Positions 19,901 to 30,172 are shown, counted from the stretch's first letter. The stretch: 64,000 bases of DNA from Fervidobacterium nodosum Rt17-B1 (GCF_000017545.1 NC_009718.1:186001-250000); one strand, 5' to 3'. The notes: generated by a model not told the origin, from the letters alone. Translations and numbers: made by a program.

Positions 19901-19926
19901 GCCCCCTTTATGGGGGCTTTTATTTT
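19901..19926. terminator. Terminator between pilin and kamE (convergent)
   Basis: GCCCCC-TTTAT-GGGGGC followed by TTTATTTTTT. It terminates the pilin transcript and may also serve the lysine operon arriving from the other side. Confidence 0.85.
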
Positions 19927-19931
19927 TTACC

Positions 19932-20717
19932 TTATTTATGCCTTCTCACCCATTCTTGTGCGATGAATGCACCAACGTCTTCGGCAAATGTTCCTGGTCC
20001 AAAGCCCGCATCAAAACCAAGTTCTTTTGCAAGTTCGTGTGTTATTCTTGGTCCACCAACAACAACAATTACGTCTTTTCTTATGCCTTCCGCTTCAAGG
20101 ATTTCTATTAAATTTGTCAGGTTCTTAATGTGTACGTTCTTTTGTGTAACTGTTTGCGATACCAAAAGTGCGTCGGCTTTTACTTCTATTGCCTTCGCTA
20201 CGAATTCTTCGTTTGGTACTTGACTTCCCATGTTGTATACTTCAAACATCTTATACCTTTCAAGTCCATAATGTCCTGCAAAACCTTTCATGTTGAGTAT
20301 CGCATCAAGTCCAACAGTGTGCGCATCTGTTCCCGTTGTCGCACCTACGACGATGAGTTTCCTTCCTATGTTCTTTTCAATGAATTCGTCTATCTCTTCC
20401 ATCGTCATTCTGTGTACTTCGACTTTTGGCACGCTTATCGCTGTGTAATCAATAGTATGTACACAATCACCGTATCCAATGAAGAATGTGAAACCTGGTG
20501 TAAGTTGATGATGATAAACTATCATGGGATTATCAAGCCCCATCTTTTTCATCAGTTGCTTTGCGGCTTCAACAGCTTCGTCACCATCTGGTACAGGTAA
20601 CGTAAAGCTTACCTGTACTTTTCCATCGTTCATTGTGTCTCCGTAAGGTTTTATCGCTTTTAAATTGAGCGTCTTGTCAAAATCTTTCTTTTCAAGTGAG
20701 TATAATCCTCCAGACAT
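19932..20717 (-). CDS. kamE: Lysine 5,6-aminomutase beta subunit
   Basis: Small subunit of the adenosylcobalamin- and PLP-dependent enzyme that moves the terminal amino group of beta-lysine (or D-lysine) to carbon 5. It carries the cobalamin-binding DxHxxG motif (TDAHTVGLD) and a lysine in NMKGFAG. With the start at 20717 these residues are His133 and Lys144, which match the cobalt-ligand and PLP-binding residues known from the Clostridium sticklandii enzyme. That agreement, and the ribosome binding site AAGGGGGA, support this start over an ATG 27 bases upstream. Last gene of the operon. Confidence 0.95.
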   Translation of the reverse strand: MSGGLYSLEKKDFDKTLNLKAIKPYGDTMNDGKVQVSFTLPVPDGDEAVEAAKQLMKKMGLDNPMIVYHHQLTPGFTFFIGYGDCVHTIDYTAISVPKVEVHRMTMEEIDEFIEKNIGRKLIVVGATTGTDAHTVGLDAILNMKGFAGHYGLERYKMFEVYNMGSQVPNEEFVAKAIEVKADALLVSQTVTQKNVHIKNLTNLIEILEAEGIRKDVIVVVGGPRITHELAKELGFDAGFGPGTFAEDVGAFIAQEWVRRHK

Positions 20718-20745
20718 GGAATTCCCCCTTCCGAGTAAACGCAAG

Positions 20746-22296
20746 TTAGTGTTTCAATAGCTTTTCTTCAAATGGGTTGTAATAATACTTGCCTTTTTCG
20801 AATACTCCGTCGAGTCCTTTTCCACCTTTGATTGGTCTTTTTGTGTTTGCGAATACTCCTTTCTCAAGTGATTTGAATAGCCCATCTTCCCTCATTTTTT
20901 CCAATAGTTCTATCGCTTGGTCAAGTACTTCTTTTGCCCTTCTTTGGATTATTCCATCTTGTTTGAATACGACTTCATCGCCTAAATTCCTCATGTTGTT
21001 GAATATATACTTTGCCGTTTCGATAGCTACGTATCTATCAGAGAGGAACGGCGTATGTATTGCTTCCGTCATCATACCGAGCAATTGGATACCTTGTTTT
21101 GTCCATATACCTATAACGTTGAACATCGCGTCTTGGACAAGTCCTCTGAAAATATTACCGGTCATGAATCTTGTTGGTGGCATGTATTTAAGAGGAGCTT
21201 TCGGGAATAGCTCTCTTGAAAGCTGAGCTTGTGCGAGCTCGTATAAGAATCCGTTTTCAAGCCATGGGTCCATTTCAAACGCGTGACCAAGTCCCATCTG
21301 CTCTTCTGGAATGCCGGCAAGCAGTGCAAGTTGTTCGTTTATGAGCTGTGAAGAGATAACTGTGTATCCTTGTTCGTAGGCATCTGCCGTTGTGAGGTAG
21401 TTATCTTCACCAGTGTTTATGATAATTCCAGCGTAACCAAGTATTATCCTTGAGAAATATTGGTCAACCATGGTTCTTATCATGTTTATGTCCCTGAATA
21501 GTATTCCATAAAGCGCGTCGTTTAGCATTACGTCTAATCTCTCGAGCGCACCTAATGCAGCTATTTCAGGCATACACAAACCCGAGCTGTAATTGGTCTG
21601 CCTTATGTACCTTCCAACTTCCTTTGCAACTTCATCTAAAGCTTTCCTCATTATTCTAAAGTTTTCCTGTGTTGCAAACGTTCCGCCGAAACCTTCGGTT
21701 GTTGCACCGTAAGGTACGTAATCAAGCAAGCTCTGGGCGGTTGAGCGGATAACCGCGATTATATCTGCACCTTGTCTTACCGCAGCTTGCGCTTGTATAA
21801 CGTCTTCGTAGATATTTCCCGTTGCAACGATAACGTATATGTAAGGTTGCATCGGGTCTCCAAGCTCTTTTATCATTTTTTCTCTTTCCATTCTTTTTTC
21901 ATCGATAATCTTTATAGTGTTATCAGCAATCTTATTGACTTGTGCTTTTATTTCATCTATATTGTGCATAGGTAATTTAGTTAAATCGAGTTTACCATCG
22001 GCAATTTGTTGCGCGATTTCCTGTGGAGTCATACCGGTCTCAAGAATTGCGTTACCTAGATAGAGAGCCACGCCGTTGCTGAGTGCGCCTTTTTCTTTTA
22101 AATGATCAACCACGACGTTTGGAAGAGGAATATCTTCGTTGTTAACACCATCTATTCCGAAGAATCTGCATATAGTTCTTTCAACGCTTACAGTTGAGTA
22201 CTTCCTGACGAAATTCACAACGTCTAAGGCTATATCACGGGCTAATTGCCTTGCCTTTTCTATCTTCTTTGGATCAAGACCGAGTTTGCTTTCCAT
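20746..22296 (-). CDS. kamD: Lysine 5,6-aminomutase alpha subunit
   Basis: Large, TIM-barrel subunit (516 residues) of lysine 5,6-aminomutase, which binds PLP and adenosylcobalamin with KamE. The sequence resembles the family throughout, with an N-terminal helix IEKARQLARDIALDVVNFV and a conserved glycine-rich GGTFATQENFRIMRKALDE region. The alpha-beta pair lies together as in other lysine fermenters. Start after GGAGAGGGAGG. Confidence 0.94.
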   Translation of the reverse strand: MESKLGLDPKKIEKARQLARDIALDVVNFVRKYSTVSVERTICRFFGIDGVNNEDIPLPNVVVDHLKEKGALSNGVALYLGNAILETGMTPQEIAQQIADGKLDLTKLPMHNIDEIKAQVNKIADNTIKIIDEKRMEREKMIKELGDPMQPYIYVIVATGNIYEDVIQAQAAVRQGADIIAVIRSTAQSLLDYVPYGATTEGFGGTFATQENFRIMRKALDEVAKEVGRYIRQTNYSSGLCMPEIAALGALERLDVMLNDALYGILFRDINMIRTMVDQYFSRIILGYAGIIINTGEDNYLTTADAYEQGYTVISSQLINEQLALLAGIPEEQMGLGHAFEMDPWLENGFLYELAQAQLSRELFPKAPLKYMPPTRFMTGNIFRGLVQDAMFNVIGIWTKQGIQLLGMMTEAIHTPFLSDRYVAIETAKYIFNNMRNLGDEVVFKQDGIIQRRAKEVLDQAIELLEKMREDGLFKSLEKGVFANTKRPIKGGKGLDGVFEKGKYYYNPFEEKLLKH

Positions 22297-22316
22297 CTCT
22301 ATGCCTCCCTCTCCTT

Positions 22317-23744
22317 TTAAATTTTAATTTCTTTAACTAACCTCATTATTTTTTCATCTATATTGAGTAATTCCATTATCTTTATAGCATCCTTTGGAAC
22401 AGTTGAATTGTCTGCTTGAATTATCTGATAATCTATGTAATCTTGCAAATTGTTTATAATGTCTTCCGAATTACGATTGCTTTTATCTTTTAATAACTTC
22501 TCTTTTAGACCTTTTATCCTAAGTCTTCTTCTTGCTTGTATGTCATCGAAATGCGTGACAATGATTGTGTAAGATTTATTCTTTTCGAATAATTTAACTA
22601 AGGCGTTTACGATAATTGTTCCTTCGTATGGATTTGTTGTACGAGCTGGTTCGTCTATTAAAATTAAACTTGTTTTCCCTTCAGTTTCTTTTAGTGCTTC
22701 GTTGATTAACAATATCTCCGCTCCAAATGAAGAAAGTCCGGAGAGTGGTTTTTGATTGTCTTCAGCTATTATTGAAATATTATCAACATAAGTTAATTCA
22801 CAAGACTGAGCTGGTACAAAGAAACCAAGTTGAGCCATATATTGGATTAGCGCAACGGTTCTGAGTACTACACTCTTTCCAGACATATTTGCACCGACCA
22901 TTACCGTGACACCCGGAGTAATTTCTATATCAACTGGTTGATATGTTTTTCCTAATTTTTCAAGTTCACTTTTCAACTTTGGATTAAACATACCCTTTAT
23001 TTTTATACTTCTGTTTTTTTCTCTTGTAATCTGTGGGCAAGATAATCCGAGTTCTTCCGATAGTCTTGTTTTTGTGAGTATTACATCAAGGTATTTTATC
23101 TTCTCTATCGATTCGCTTATTATATGGTGGTAATTTGACAATCTTTGGCTTATTTCTTCCAAAATCATCTTTTCAATTTGGCTTTCCTTTTCTGTAAGTG
23201 CAAGTATTTCGTCTTCACAATTATTTTCGCTTTTCAACAATTCTCTTTTTTTCTTTCTTATCTCCGCAAGTTCTTTGCTGTATGCGTCGTATATGTAAAA
23301 AGTTGGCATTCTCAAACCTTCTGGATCTAATAAATCTATAACATCCGTTAATTCTGGTGGTACAAATTTTTTTGGAAGATGATTTTTTATCATTTCGCGT
23401 ATACTATCAACAACAAGCACGTAATTCTTTAGTTCAAAAAGTTCTATTTCATCCAAAATTTCTTTATTTTTTATACGCTCAAACGTGTGTGATACGTCTA
23501 AAACACACTCAAGATTATTGAGTATATCCTCTAAGAATTTTTCATTTTGAAAAGTTTTGATAAGTTCTTCAACGTCACTATGATGAGTAAGAATGTTTTC
23601 AAAACTCAGTGGCACAAGATGTTGAAAATATTTTTGTCCATAAGGTGTTTTTGGGTCAAGCAGTGATTTTATATAGTCAAATCCAATGAGTCTTTCAAAA
23701 TCTTCCCGTTTTTTGGGAATCGTCGTTAAATTTGTGTAATTCAC
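22317..23744 (-). CDS. kamC: MutS-like ATPase, probable lysine 5,6-aminomutase reactivase subunit KamC
   Basis: A 475-residue protein with the ATPase core of MutS: P-loop GANMSGKS (residues 284-291), LILIDEPARTTNP Walker B and IIVTHFDD. It lacks mismatch-binding domains and is much shorter than MutS1. In lysine-fermenting Fusobacterium and Clostridium a MutS-like protein in the same gene neighbourhood is named KamC and assigned to reactivation of the B12 aminomutase. Placement just before kamD supports that role. GTG start. Confidence 0.78.
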   Translation of the reverse strand: MNYTNLTTIPKKREDFERLIGFDYIKSLLDPKTPYGQKYFQHLVPLSFENILTHHSDVEELIKTFQNEKFLEDILNNLECVLDVSHTFERIKNKEILDEIELFELKNYVLVVDSIREMIKNHLPKKFVPPELTDVIDLLDPEGLRMPTFYIYDAYSKELAEIRKKKRELLKSENNCEDEILALTEKESQIEKMILEEISQRLSNYHHIISESIEKIKYLDVILTKTRLSEELGLSCPQITREKNRSIKIKGMFNPKLKSELEKLGKTYQPVDIEITPGVTVMVGANMSGKSVVLRTVALIQYMAQLGFFVPAQSCELTYVDNISIIAEDNQKPLSGLSSFGAEILLINEALKETEGKTSLILIDEPARTTNPYEGTIIVNALVKLFEKNKSYTIIVTHFDDIQARRRLRIKGLKEKLLKDKSNRNSEDIINNLQDYIDYQIIQADNSTVPKDAIKIMELLNIDEKIMRLVKEIKI

Positions 23745-23780
23745 CTTCTCACCTTCGAACTTCGAATTTCACTTTGAGTC

Positions 23781-24779
23781 TTACTTTCGGACATCTATTA
23801 TTGGTATATCGCTTATATACTCTTTCAGTTCGTTTATCAATGTCTCCGAATCAAGAATATATCCATTTGGTGAAACGGGGTTAACGGTTATCCCTATTAT
23901 ATTTGTCTTTGCTAACACTTTTATGTTCGGTTTGTACTTCACAAAACTATCGTATGTTACAAATATCTTTGTGAAGTCACGCACTATTATCTCTTTGTCT
24001 TTTATCAATTTAACAGCGTTATCAGTAAGCGCTCCTGGGATGTATATTGCCTCAAAATTATCACCAATCGTTTCCTTGATTTTTTGAATGTTCAATACAG
24101 AAGTTAACTCTGTTTCTTTCCATTCGTTGTTTAGTTTTATACATATATTCTGTGATTTTTCGAGAACTTTACGACTTTCTTCGTCAACTTGTGGAAGGTT
24201 ACATAGTGTGTAGATATACCTTGTGTGTTTCACTATCTCCCTTTTCTCGATAGAATATGCCGCGCCTGTTGCCAATACTATACTATCTGCGATTGAGGGA
24301 TTACCTTGGCTAAAGCGTGAAAGCGCACCATCTATTACGACTATATCGGTGTAATTGCTCAGAAATTTTACAATTTCTTGCATCCAATGTGTCGATTGTG
24401 GGCCAGAAAGGATTATCTTTCCCTTTTCAAGAGCCCTCGCTATTATTAATCTACCAGTTGGGGTTGATTGCTTTGAAACGTGTATAATTTCAGAGAGTAA
24501 CTTCTTTTGTTTGAAAAAAACTTCCGTTGTCGTGTACAGAAAATTTTCATCAACATACACGGACGGTTTGAGGGTCCCAAATACAATATCTTTTTCCTCA
24601 CCGTCCGTGCCTATTGATGTTAATCCTATTTTTCTTTTGGATTTTATATTTTCAACCACAAAGTTGAGCGTCTCAGTCTTTCCAGTGTTTTTTTCTAAAC
24701 CAATAATGGCTAAAGTTTTAGAATTTAAGACAGCGTTAATGAGTTTTCCTTTATCTTCGTTGAATACGTCGGATACCAT
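23781..24779 (-). CDS. kamB: Probable lysine 5,6-aminomutase reactivase subunit KamB
   Basis: A 332-residue protein with an N-terminal P-loop (GLEKNTGKT, residues 27-35) and a conserved GPQSTHWMQEIV stretch near 131. The position between kamA and kamC matches kamB of other lysine fermenters, whose product works with KamC to exchange damaged cobalamin (established for the family only in outline). Similarity is weaker than for the enzymes, so the name rests partly on context. Its start overlaps the maoC stop (TAATG). Confidence 0.72.
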   Translation of the reverse strand: MVSDVFNEDKGKLINAVLNSKTLAIIGLEKNTGKTETLNFVVENIKSKRKIGLTSIGTDGEEKDIVFGTLKPSVYVDENFLYTTTEVFFKQKKLLSEIIHVSKQSTPTGRLIIARALEKGKIILSGPQSTHWMQEIVKFLSNYTDIVVIDGALSRFSQGNPSIADSIVLATGAAYSIEKREIVKHTRYIYTLCNLPQVDEESRKVLEKSQNICIKLNNEWKETELTSVLNIQKIKETIGDNFEAIYIPGALTDNAVKLIKDKEIIVRDFTKIFVTYDSFVKYKPNIKVLAKTNIIGITVNPVSPNGYILDSETLINELKEYISDIPIIDVRK

Positions 24780-25180
24780 TATATTTTCACTAAAGCCTCT
24801 CCCTCGATAGCACTTTCGCCATTTTCTTTAACAACAACGGTGTCAAGCAATATTCTTCTTTTATCTTTATCTATTTCTTTTACTATGAGTTTAACCGTTA
24901 CTTCTTCGCCAACGTAAACTGGTCTTTTAAACTTTGCATTTTGCATTAAGTATATTGTCCCAGCGCCCGGGAATTCTGTACCGAGTACTGATGAGATTAT
25001 TCCAAGTGAAAGTATGCCGTGTGCTATCCTTCTGCCAAATATTGTATTTTTTGCGTATTCTTCATCAAGATGCACAGGATTCTTATCTCCAGTTGCTTCA
25101 GCAAATAATTTTACCATTTCATCTGTAACTATTCTCTTAACTATGTATTCCTGACCAATGTAGAAATCGTTTATATCCAT
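24779..25180 (-). CDS. MaoC-like (R)-specific enoyl-CoA hydratase
   Basis: A 133-residue single hot-dog protein. The hydratase-2 motif is intact: FAEATGDKNPVHLDEEYA with catalytic Asp and His, then RRIAHGIL. Members hydrate crotonyl-CoA to (R)-3-hydroxybutyryl-CoA. Crotonyl-CoA is the product of the Kal step in this operon, so it could divert that intermediate. This gene is not part of the standard lysine pathway. Start at the ATG at 25180 after AGAGGAGTGAG. Confidence 0.85.
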   Translation of the reverse strand: MDINDFYIGQEYIVKRIVTDEMVKLFAEATGDKNPVHLDEEYAKNTIFGRRIAHGILSLGIISSVLGTEFPGAGTIYLMQNAKFKRPVYVGEEVTVKLIVKEIDKDKRRILLDTVVVKENGESAIEGEALVKI

Positions 25181-25194
25181 ATATCTCACTCCTC

Positions 25195-26463
25195 TTATTT
25201 GCCTTTCTTTTCCTTCCATTCTTTTATTCTTTCATGTCTTTCAAGGTGTGCGGGCTCGATACTTATTTTCTTATCGGTGAAGAGTGAAGCAACGCCTGAG
25301 AATTTGTATTTTTCTCTGTATTCGCTATCATCAACGTCGCTTTCCGTGTCTTCTGGTTCATGGTATGCGACGATAACACCTTCGTAGTTTCTCAGTATGA
25401 CTGTATGGTCTGACATTGATATGACGTAATTGGGCATAACTCTTATCTTTCCACCGCCAGCTGGCGCGTCAACAACAAACCATGGAACGCAGAAGCCTGA
25501 TGTGTGACCAATCAGTGCTTCCATTATCTCAAGTCCTTTTTTAACAGATGTTCTGAAATGAGTTAAGCCTTGTGAAAGGTCACACTGGTAGATGTAGTAA
25601 GGTCTCACACGGATTTTAACGAGTTGGTGAACGAGCTCCATCATTATGTAAGGACTGTCATTTATACCTCTCAGTAAAACAGATTGATTCCCAAGGGGTA
25701 TTCCGGCATCTGCTAACATTTCACATGCCCTTGATGATTCTGGTGTTATTTCTTTTGGATGGTTAAAGTGTGTATTTATCCAAATTGGATGATATTTCTT
25801 TAACATGTTTGTCAGTTCAGGTGTTATCATTTGTGGCAGCACTACTGGAGTTCTTGTACCAATTCTGATGATTTCAACATGTTTTATTTTCCTCAATTCT
25901 TTGAGGATATATTCTAACATCTCAATTCCAACGAGCAAACCGTCTCCACCTGATATGAGAACGTCTCTCACTTGTGGAGTTTCTCTTACGTATTCAATCA
26001 TCGCATCAATTTCCTGTTTGGTTCTTGCCCTATCGTGTTGACCCGCAAATCTTCTCCTTGTACAGTGTCTACAGTACATAGAACACATGTCTGTAACTAA
26101 CATGAGTACGCGGTCTGGATATCTGTGTGTAAGACCGGGCACTGGTGAATCTTCATCTTCGTGGAGTGGATCCGTCATATCCCATTGCGATGTGAAAAGT
26201 TCCTTCGCAGTGGGTACTGCCTGTCTTCTAATTGGACATTTTGGGTTGTCTGGATCCATAAGGCTTGCATAATAAGGTGTTATAGCCATTCTTAATGTCT
26301 TGAGCGCGTTTCTCACACCTTCTTCCTCTTCTGGTGTGAGGTTAATAACTTGCTTTAACGTGTCAACATCCATTATCCTGTTTCTAATTTGCCATCGCCA
26401 GTCATTCCATTCTTCCTCTGTCACGTTTTTCCAAAGAGGAATGTCTTTAAAATACCTTGCCAT
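25195..26463 (-). CDS. kamA: Lysine 2,3-aminomutase
   Basis: Radical SAM, PLP-dependent enzyme converting L-lysine to L-beta-lysine, the first step of the pathway. The iron-sulfur motif CSMYCRHC is at residues 127-134, and the PLP lysine is in GGGKIRVMP (Lys339, cf. Lys337 in the clostridial enzyme). The 422-residue length is typical, including the C-terminal tail. Start at the ATG at 26463, after GGAGGTG; upstream in-frame codons overlap the ribosome binding site. Confidence 0.96.
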   Translation of the reverse strand: MARYFKDIPLWKNVTEEEWNDWRWQIRNRIMDVDTLKQVINLTPEEEEGVRNALKTLRMAITPYYASLMDPDNPKCPIRRQAVPTAKELFTSQWDMTDPLHEDEDSPVPGLTHRYPDRVLMLVTDMCSMYCRHCTRRRFAGQHDRARTKQEIDAMIEYVRETPQVRDVLISGGDGLLVGIEMLEYILKELRKIKHVEIIRIGTRTPVVLPQMITPELTNMLKKYHPIWINTHFNHPKEITPESSRACEMLADAGIPLGNQSVLLRGINDSPYIMMELVHQLVKIRVRPYYIYQCDLSQGLTHFRTSVKKGLEIMEALIGHTSGFCVPWFVVDAPAGGGKIRVMPNYVISMSDHTVILRNYEGVIVAYHEPEDTESDVDDSEYREKYKFSGVASLFTDKKISIEPAHLERHERIKEWKEKKGK

Positions 26464-26501
26464 CACAAGCACCTCCAAAAATTTGCCAAAATTTGTCTAT
26501 T

Positions 26502-27539
26502 TTATACATATAATTTTTCAAATAATTCTCTTATTTCTCTTGATTCTCTCAATATATTAAGTGCAACTTCAGCATGTCCTTTTGTGTATCCATTTCCTAT
26601 TATCATTGTCACATCTTTTCCAACACCTTCCGCTCCAAGTGCAGCTCTCGTAAACGAAGTTGCCATACTGAAGAAGTAAACTATGCCTTCGTCTTTTGTA
26701 ATAAGTATCGATGACATCTCAGTTGTTGGCACGTTGACGTTGTTTATAACAACATCACAGTATTTACCACCTGTAACTTCCATTACCTTTTGGTATACTT
26801 CCACAGGTTTGGTCGCATCGGCAATTATCACATGGTGCGCCAATTTCAAATCTTCTATACGTTTTGCGTTTTCTGGTGAGTATTCAACAACTATGACTTT
26901 TCCATCTTTTCCGACAGCTTTCATTGCTTCGTACGCGCAAAGTACACCAGATTTTCCACCGCCACCGATTATGCAAACGGTCATCCCTGGTTTAACGAGT
27001 TTTTGTGTTTGCGCTGGTGCACCTGCTACATCAAGAACGGCAAGAGCTAATTTTTCTGGTATATCATCTGGTAATTTTGCGTAAATACCGCTCTCAAAGA
27101 GTATAGCTTTTCCCTTTATATCAACCTGATCTGTCTCCACATTGACTTTTATAATCTCATCGATTCTTAAGGGAGTTAAGGACAAGCTCACAAGTGTTGC
27201 TATCTTATCTCCGACTTTTAAATCTGTGGGAAAGTCTGGACCGATTTCCTCGATAACACCGATGAGCATTCCACCGGAACCGGTAACTGGGTTTTGCAAC
27301 TTTCCACGTTCTTGAACAATTTTTAATATGGTATCTTTAATACATTCAACGTTGCCATGGCATGACTCTTCAATTTGCGTAAAACTTGCGGAATCGACGT
27401 TGAGTGTTTTCACATCGATAAGCATTTCATTTCTGTATATTTCCATGTCGTTGTCTATCTTAAGTGCTGCTTGTGGGAGTGTACCTTTCGGTTCGATAAC
27501 TCTATGCGTGCCAAATGGGCAACCCTTTACATTTTTCAT
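26502..27539 (-). CDS. kdd: L-erythro-3,5-diaminohexanoate dehydrogenase
   Basis: Oxidatively deaminates 3,5-diaminohexanoate to 5-amino-3-oxohexanoate with NAD(P)+, the redox step of the pathway. The family N-terminus GCPFGTHRVIEPKGTLPQAA is diagnostic, and a Rossmann motif CIIGGGGKSGVL is visible near residue 190. At 345 residues it matches known Kdd proteins. It overlaps the kce stop by 4 bases. Confidence 0.94.
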   Translation of the reverse strand: MKNVKGCPFGTHRVIEPKGTLPQAALKIDNDMEIYRNEMLIDVKTLNVDSASFTQIEESCHGNVECIKDTILKIVQERGKLQNPVTGSGGMLIGVIEEIGPDFPTDLKVGDKIATLVSLSLTPLRIDEIIKVNVETDQVDIKGKAILFESGIYAKLPDDIPEKLALAVLDVAGAPAQTQKLVKPGMTVCIIGGGGKSGVLCAYEAMKAVGKDGKVIVVEYSPENAKRIEDLKLAHHVIIADATKPVEVYQKVMEVTGGKYCDVVINNVNVPTTEMSSILITKDEGIVYFFSMATSFTRAALGAEGVGKDVTMIIGNGYTKGHAEVALNILRESREIRELFEKLYV

Positions 27540-28363
27540 TTATCTTCCCTCCTAATGCCGAGAATTTTCCTTGCTTCATCTGGAGTTGCAATTTCCCTTC
27601 CAACTTCGTGTGCAATTCTCACAATTCGCTCTACCAATTGGGCATTTGATGTGGCAAGTTCACCTTTTCGGTAATATATGTTATCTTCGAAACCTACCCG
27701 TACATGACCTCCCATAACGATGGCATGTACGGCTAACGGTAATTCGTATCTACCTATACCGGCAACTGACCATGTACAGCCTTCTGGTAATTTGTTGACT
27801 AAGAAAACAAGGTCTTCTATATTTCCAGTCATCGCACCAGGTACACCTAAGACAAAATCGAAGTGTAAAGGCAATTCAAGTAAACCTTTCTTTACAAGTC
27901 TCAATGCGTTTTCTATCATTCCAGGTTCGAACACTTCTATCTCGGGTTTTATTCCTTTCTCTTTCATACGCATGGCTAATAGTTCCATAAACGATGGTGA
28001 ATTCATGAATACGTCATCGCCAAAATTACATGAACCAGCCGAAAGAGTTGCCATTTCTGGTTCTGCGTCAAGGCATTGGATTCTCTCTTCAGGTTTATGC
28101 CAAACTGCCCCACCTGTTGAAAATTGGATAATGATATCGCAACCTTTTTCTCTTATCTTACGTTTTATCTCAGCGTAAACTTCTTTAGACTGTGTTGGAG
28201 TGCCATCCGGAAGGCGTGCGTGTATATGAGCAATTGATGCACCAGCCTTCCAGCACCTGTAAACATCTTCCGCAATTTCGTCTGGAGTTATAGGTAAATT
28301 CGGTTGCTGTTGTTTGGTTACTTCAGCACCTGTTACAGCAACGGTAATTATAAGCTTTTCCAT
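27536..28363 (-). CDS. kce: 3-keto-5-aminohexanoate cleavage enzyme
   Basis: Condenses the keto acid with acetyl-CoA and releases acetoacetate plus 3-aminobutyryl-CoA. A BKACE-family protein of 275 residues with N-terminal ITVAVTGAEVTKQQQPNLP, the metal-binding HIHAR and GGHVRVGFEDN near the C-terminus. Start at the ATG at 28363 behind GAGGTGG. Confidence 0.95.
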   Translation of the reverse strand: MEKLIITVAVTGAEVTKQQQPNLPITPDEIAEDVYRCWKAGASIAHIHARLPDGTPTQSKEVYAEIKRKIREKGCDIIIQFSTGGAVWHKPEERIQCLDAEPEMATLSAGSCNFGDDVFMNSPSFMELLAMRMKEKGIKPEIEVFEPGMIENALRLVKKGLLELPLHFDFVLGVPGAMTGNIEDLVFLVNKLPEGCTWSVAGIGRYELPLAVHAIVMGGHVRVGFEDNIYYRKGELATSNAQLVERIVRIAHEVGREIATPDEARKILGIRREDK

Positions 28364-28388
28364 ATTATCCACCTCGCAGATACTTTAT

Positions 28389-28811
28389 TCATTTCTCATG
28401 TTTATATCTTTGCTTCTCAATTGGTACAACACAAGTTCCACTTGCTTTGCAGACTAATATGGGTTCTTCAAGTACCTCCGCTGCACTATCGTTTATATCA
28501 GGTCTTGACCTTATTACTTTGTACGCTTCGAATTTCATTTTTCTCGAAGTTCTGCCAACTTCAACAATTTCACCACGTGCTTCTATGTAATCCCCAGCGT
28601 ACACTGGTGCAAGGAATTCTACGTTATCGTATGCTCTGAACAAACCTTCATCTCCATCAAACCTGATAAGAAGCTCTGTTGCCACATCTCCAAAAAGCTG
28701 GAGCATCTTCGCACCATCAACAAGATTTCCACCGTAGTGTGCATCTGCTTGGCTCATTCTAAGTCTAATCACAGCTTTTGGAAATTCTATGTTATCTGAA
28801 TTATTTGACAT
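28389..28811 (-). CDS. kal: 3-aminobutyryl-CoA ammonia lyase
   Basis: Removes ammonia from L-3-aminobutyryl-CoA to give crotonyl-CoA. A hot-dog fold protein of 140 residues with the characteristic [23 protein letters not shown] and [12 protein letters not shown]. Start at the ATG at 28811 behind GGGGGTGA. The gene lies between kce and the CoA-transferase, as expected from pathway order. Confidence 0.93.
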   Translation of the reverse strand: MSNNSDNIEFPKAVIRLRMSQADAHYGGNLVDGAKMLQLFGDVATELLIRFDGDEGLFRAYDNVEFLAPVYAGDYIEARGEIVEVGRTSRKMKFEAYKVIRSRPDINDSAAEVLEEPILVCKASGTCVVPIEKQRYKHEK

Positions 28812-28866
28812 TACATTCACCCCCAAACCTTCCTGCAGGACTCGAAAAATCAAATCAATTGTTTTC

Positions 28867-29517
28867 TCAGAATCTTCTGAGATTTTCGGATACTATTAAC
28901 TTTGCTTCCGTTAATTTAATTACTTCTTCCAAAGTGGTTTCTTCTGCTATTTCTTCGAGTACTAACCCTTCATCTGTAGGTCTTATCACGGCTAACTCGG
29001 TTACCACTAAGTCAACTCTTCTTATAGATGTTAGTGGTAATGTACATTTTTTAAGTATTTTTGGTTCGCCTTTAGCGGTATGCGTCATTGCAACAATAAC
29101 TCTCTTTGCACCTGTTACTAAATCCATTGCGCCACCCATACCTGGAATCATTTTGCCGGGTATCATCCAATTTGCCAAATGTCCTTCTTCGTCTACTTGC
29201 AATCCACCAAGTACAGTTACATCGAGATGTCCGCCTCTAATCATCGCAAAAGAAAAGGCACTATCAAATGTCATGGCTCCCGGTAAAGCTGTTACAAAGC
29301 CTGCCCCTGCGTTTGTTAAATCTTTATTTTCAAAACCTTCTTCTGGTTCAGGTCCCATTCCTATTATTCCATTCTCACTTTGGAAGAACACATGCACTCC
29401 TTTTGGTATATAATTCGCAACCAACGTTGGTAAGCCTATACCAAGGTTTACCAGATCTCCTTCCTTTAGTTCTTGAGCAACTCTTTTAGCTATTTTTTCT
29501 TTTGGATCAACTGGCAT
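28867..29517 (-). CDS. atoA: CoA-transferase beta subunit (butyryl-CoA:acetoacetate type)
   Basis: Family I CoA-transferase small subunit, 216 residues, with the catalytic glutamate in [11 protein letters not shown]. In this pathway it and the next gene would pass CoA from butyryl-CoA to the acetoacetate produced by Kce (the Kat reaction). Stop and start are separated from the alpha subunit by two bases. Confidence 0.9.
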   Translation of the reverse strand: MPVDPKEKIAKRVAQELKEGDLVNLGIGLPTLVANYIPKGVHVFFQSENGIIGMGPEPEEGFENKDLTNAGAGFVTALPGAMTFDSAFSFAMIRGGHLDVTVLGGLQVDEEGHLANWMIPGKMIPGMGGAMDLVTGAKRVIVAMTHTAKGEPKILKKCTLPLTSIRRVDLVVTELAVIRPTDEGLVLEEIAEETTLEEVIKLTEAKLIVSENLRRF

Positions 29518-29518
29518 A

Positions 29519-30172
29519 TCACTTCACCCCCGCTACGACAACGTAATCTATTAATACACCGGGTGTTCTAACTTCGTTTGGTGCTATCGCTCCTACAGGA
29601 ACTATTTCTTCAACTTCGACTATGACCAATTCTGCTGCCATAGCCATAAGCGGATTGAAATTTTCCGCTGTAAAGTTGTATACCAAATTTCCATAATAAT
29701 CACACTTTTTTGCTTTTATTAAAGCGACATCCGCTTTGAGTGGTAATTCGAGAAGATACTTTTTCCCTTCAATCTCTATAATTTGCTTGCCATTTTCAAC
29801 TATTGTTCCGACACCAGTCGGTGTTAAGATTCCACCAAGTCCTGCTCCACCAGCGCGCACACGTTCTGCTAGTGTTCCTTGAGGTACGAGTTCAACTTCG
29901 AGTTCACCAGCTATCATCTGTCTTTGGGTTTCTGGGTTTGTCCCAATGTGTGAAACAATGACTTTTTTACAGAGTTTATTTACAATCAGTTTCCCAATAC
30001 CACGTTCTGGAGTCGCAGTATCGTTTGCTATGACTGTAAGATTGTCTATCCTATTTTCAACGATCTTATCGATAATGCCTTCAGGTGTGCCAACACCCAA
30101 AAAACCACCAATCATAATTGTCATTCCTGGTTTTATAAACTTAATTGCTTCGTCGTGGGTTATGACTTTCAA
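29519..30172 (-). CDS. atoD: CoA-transferase alpha subunit (butyryl-CoA:acetoacetate type)
   Basis: First gene of the lysine operon; 217 residues. The alpha-subunit signature [20 protein letters not shown] and [16 protein letters not shown] are present. TTG start 8 bases after GGGGG. Substrate specificity between butyryl-CoA, acetyl-CoA and acetoacetyl-CoA cannot be read from sequence; the operon context favours the butyryl-CoA:acetoacetate role. Confidence 0.9.
   Translation of the reverse strand: MKVITHDEAIKFIKPGMTIMIGGFLGVGTPEGIIDKIVENRIDNLTVIANDTATPERGIGKLIVNKLCKKVIVSHIGTNPETQRQMIAGELEVELVPQGTLAERVRAGGAGLGGILTPTGVGTIVENGKQIIEIEGKKYLLELPLKADVALIKAKKCDYYGNLVYNFTAENFNPLMAMAAELVIVEVEEIVPVGAIAPNEVRTPGVLIDYVVVAGVK

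Noticed and set aside
22317-23744. DNA mismatch repair protein MutS
   Set aside because: Only the ATPase core is present, and the operon is metabolic; KamC is the better explanation.
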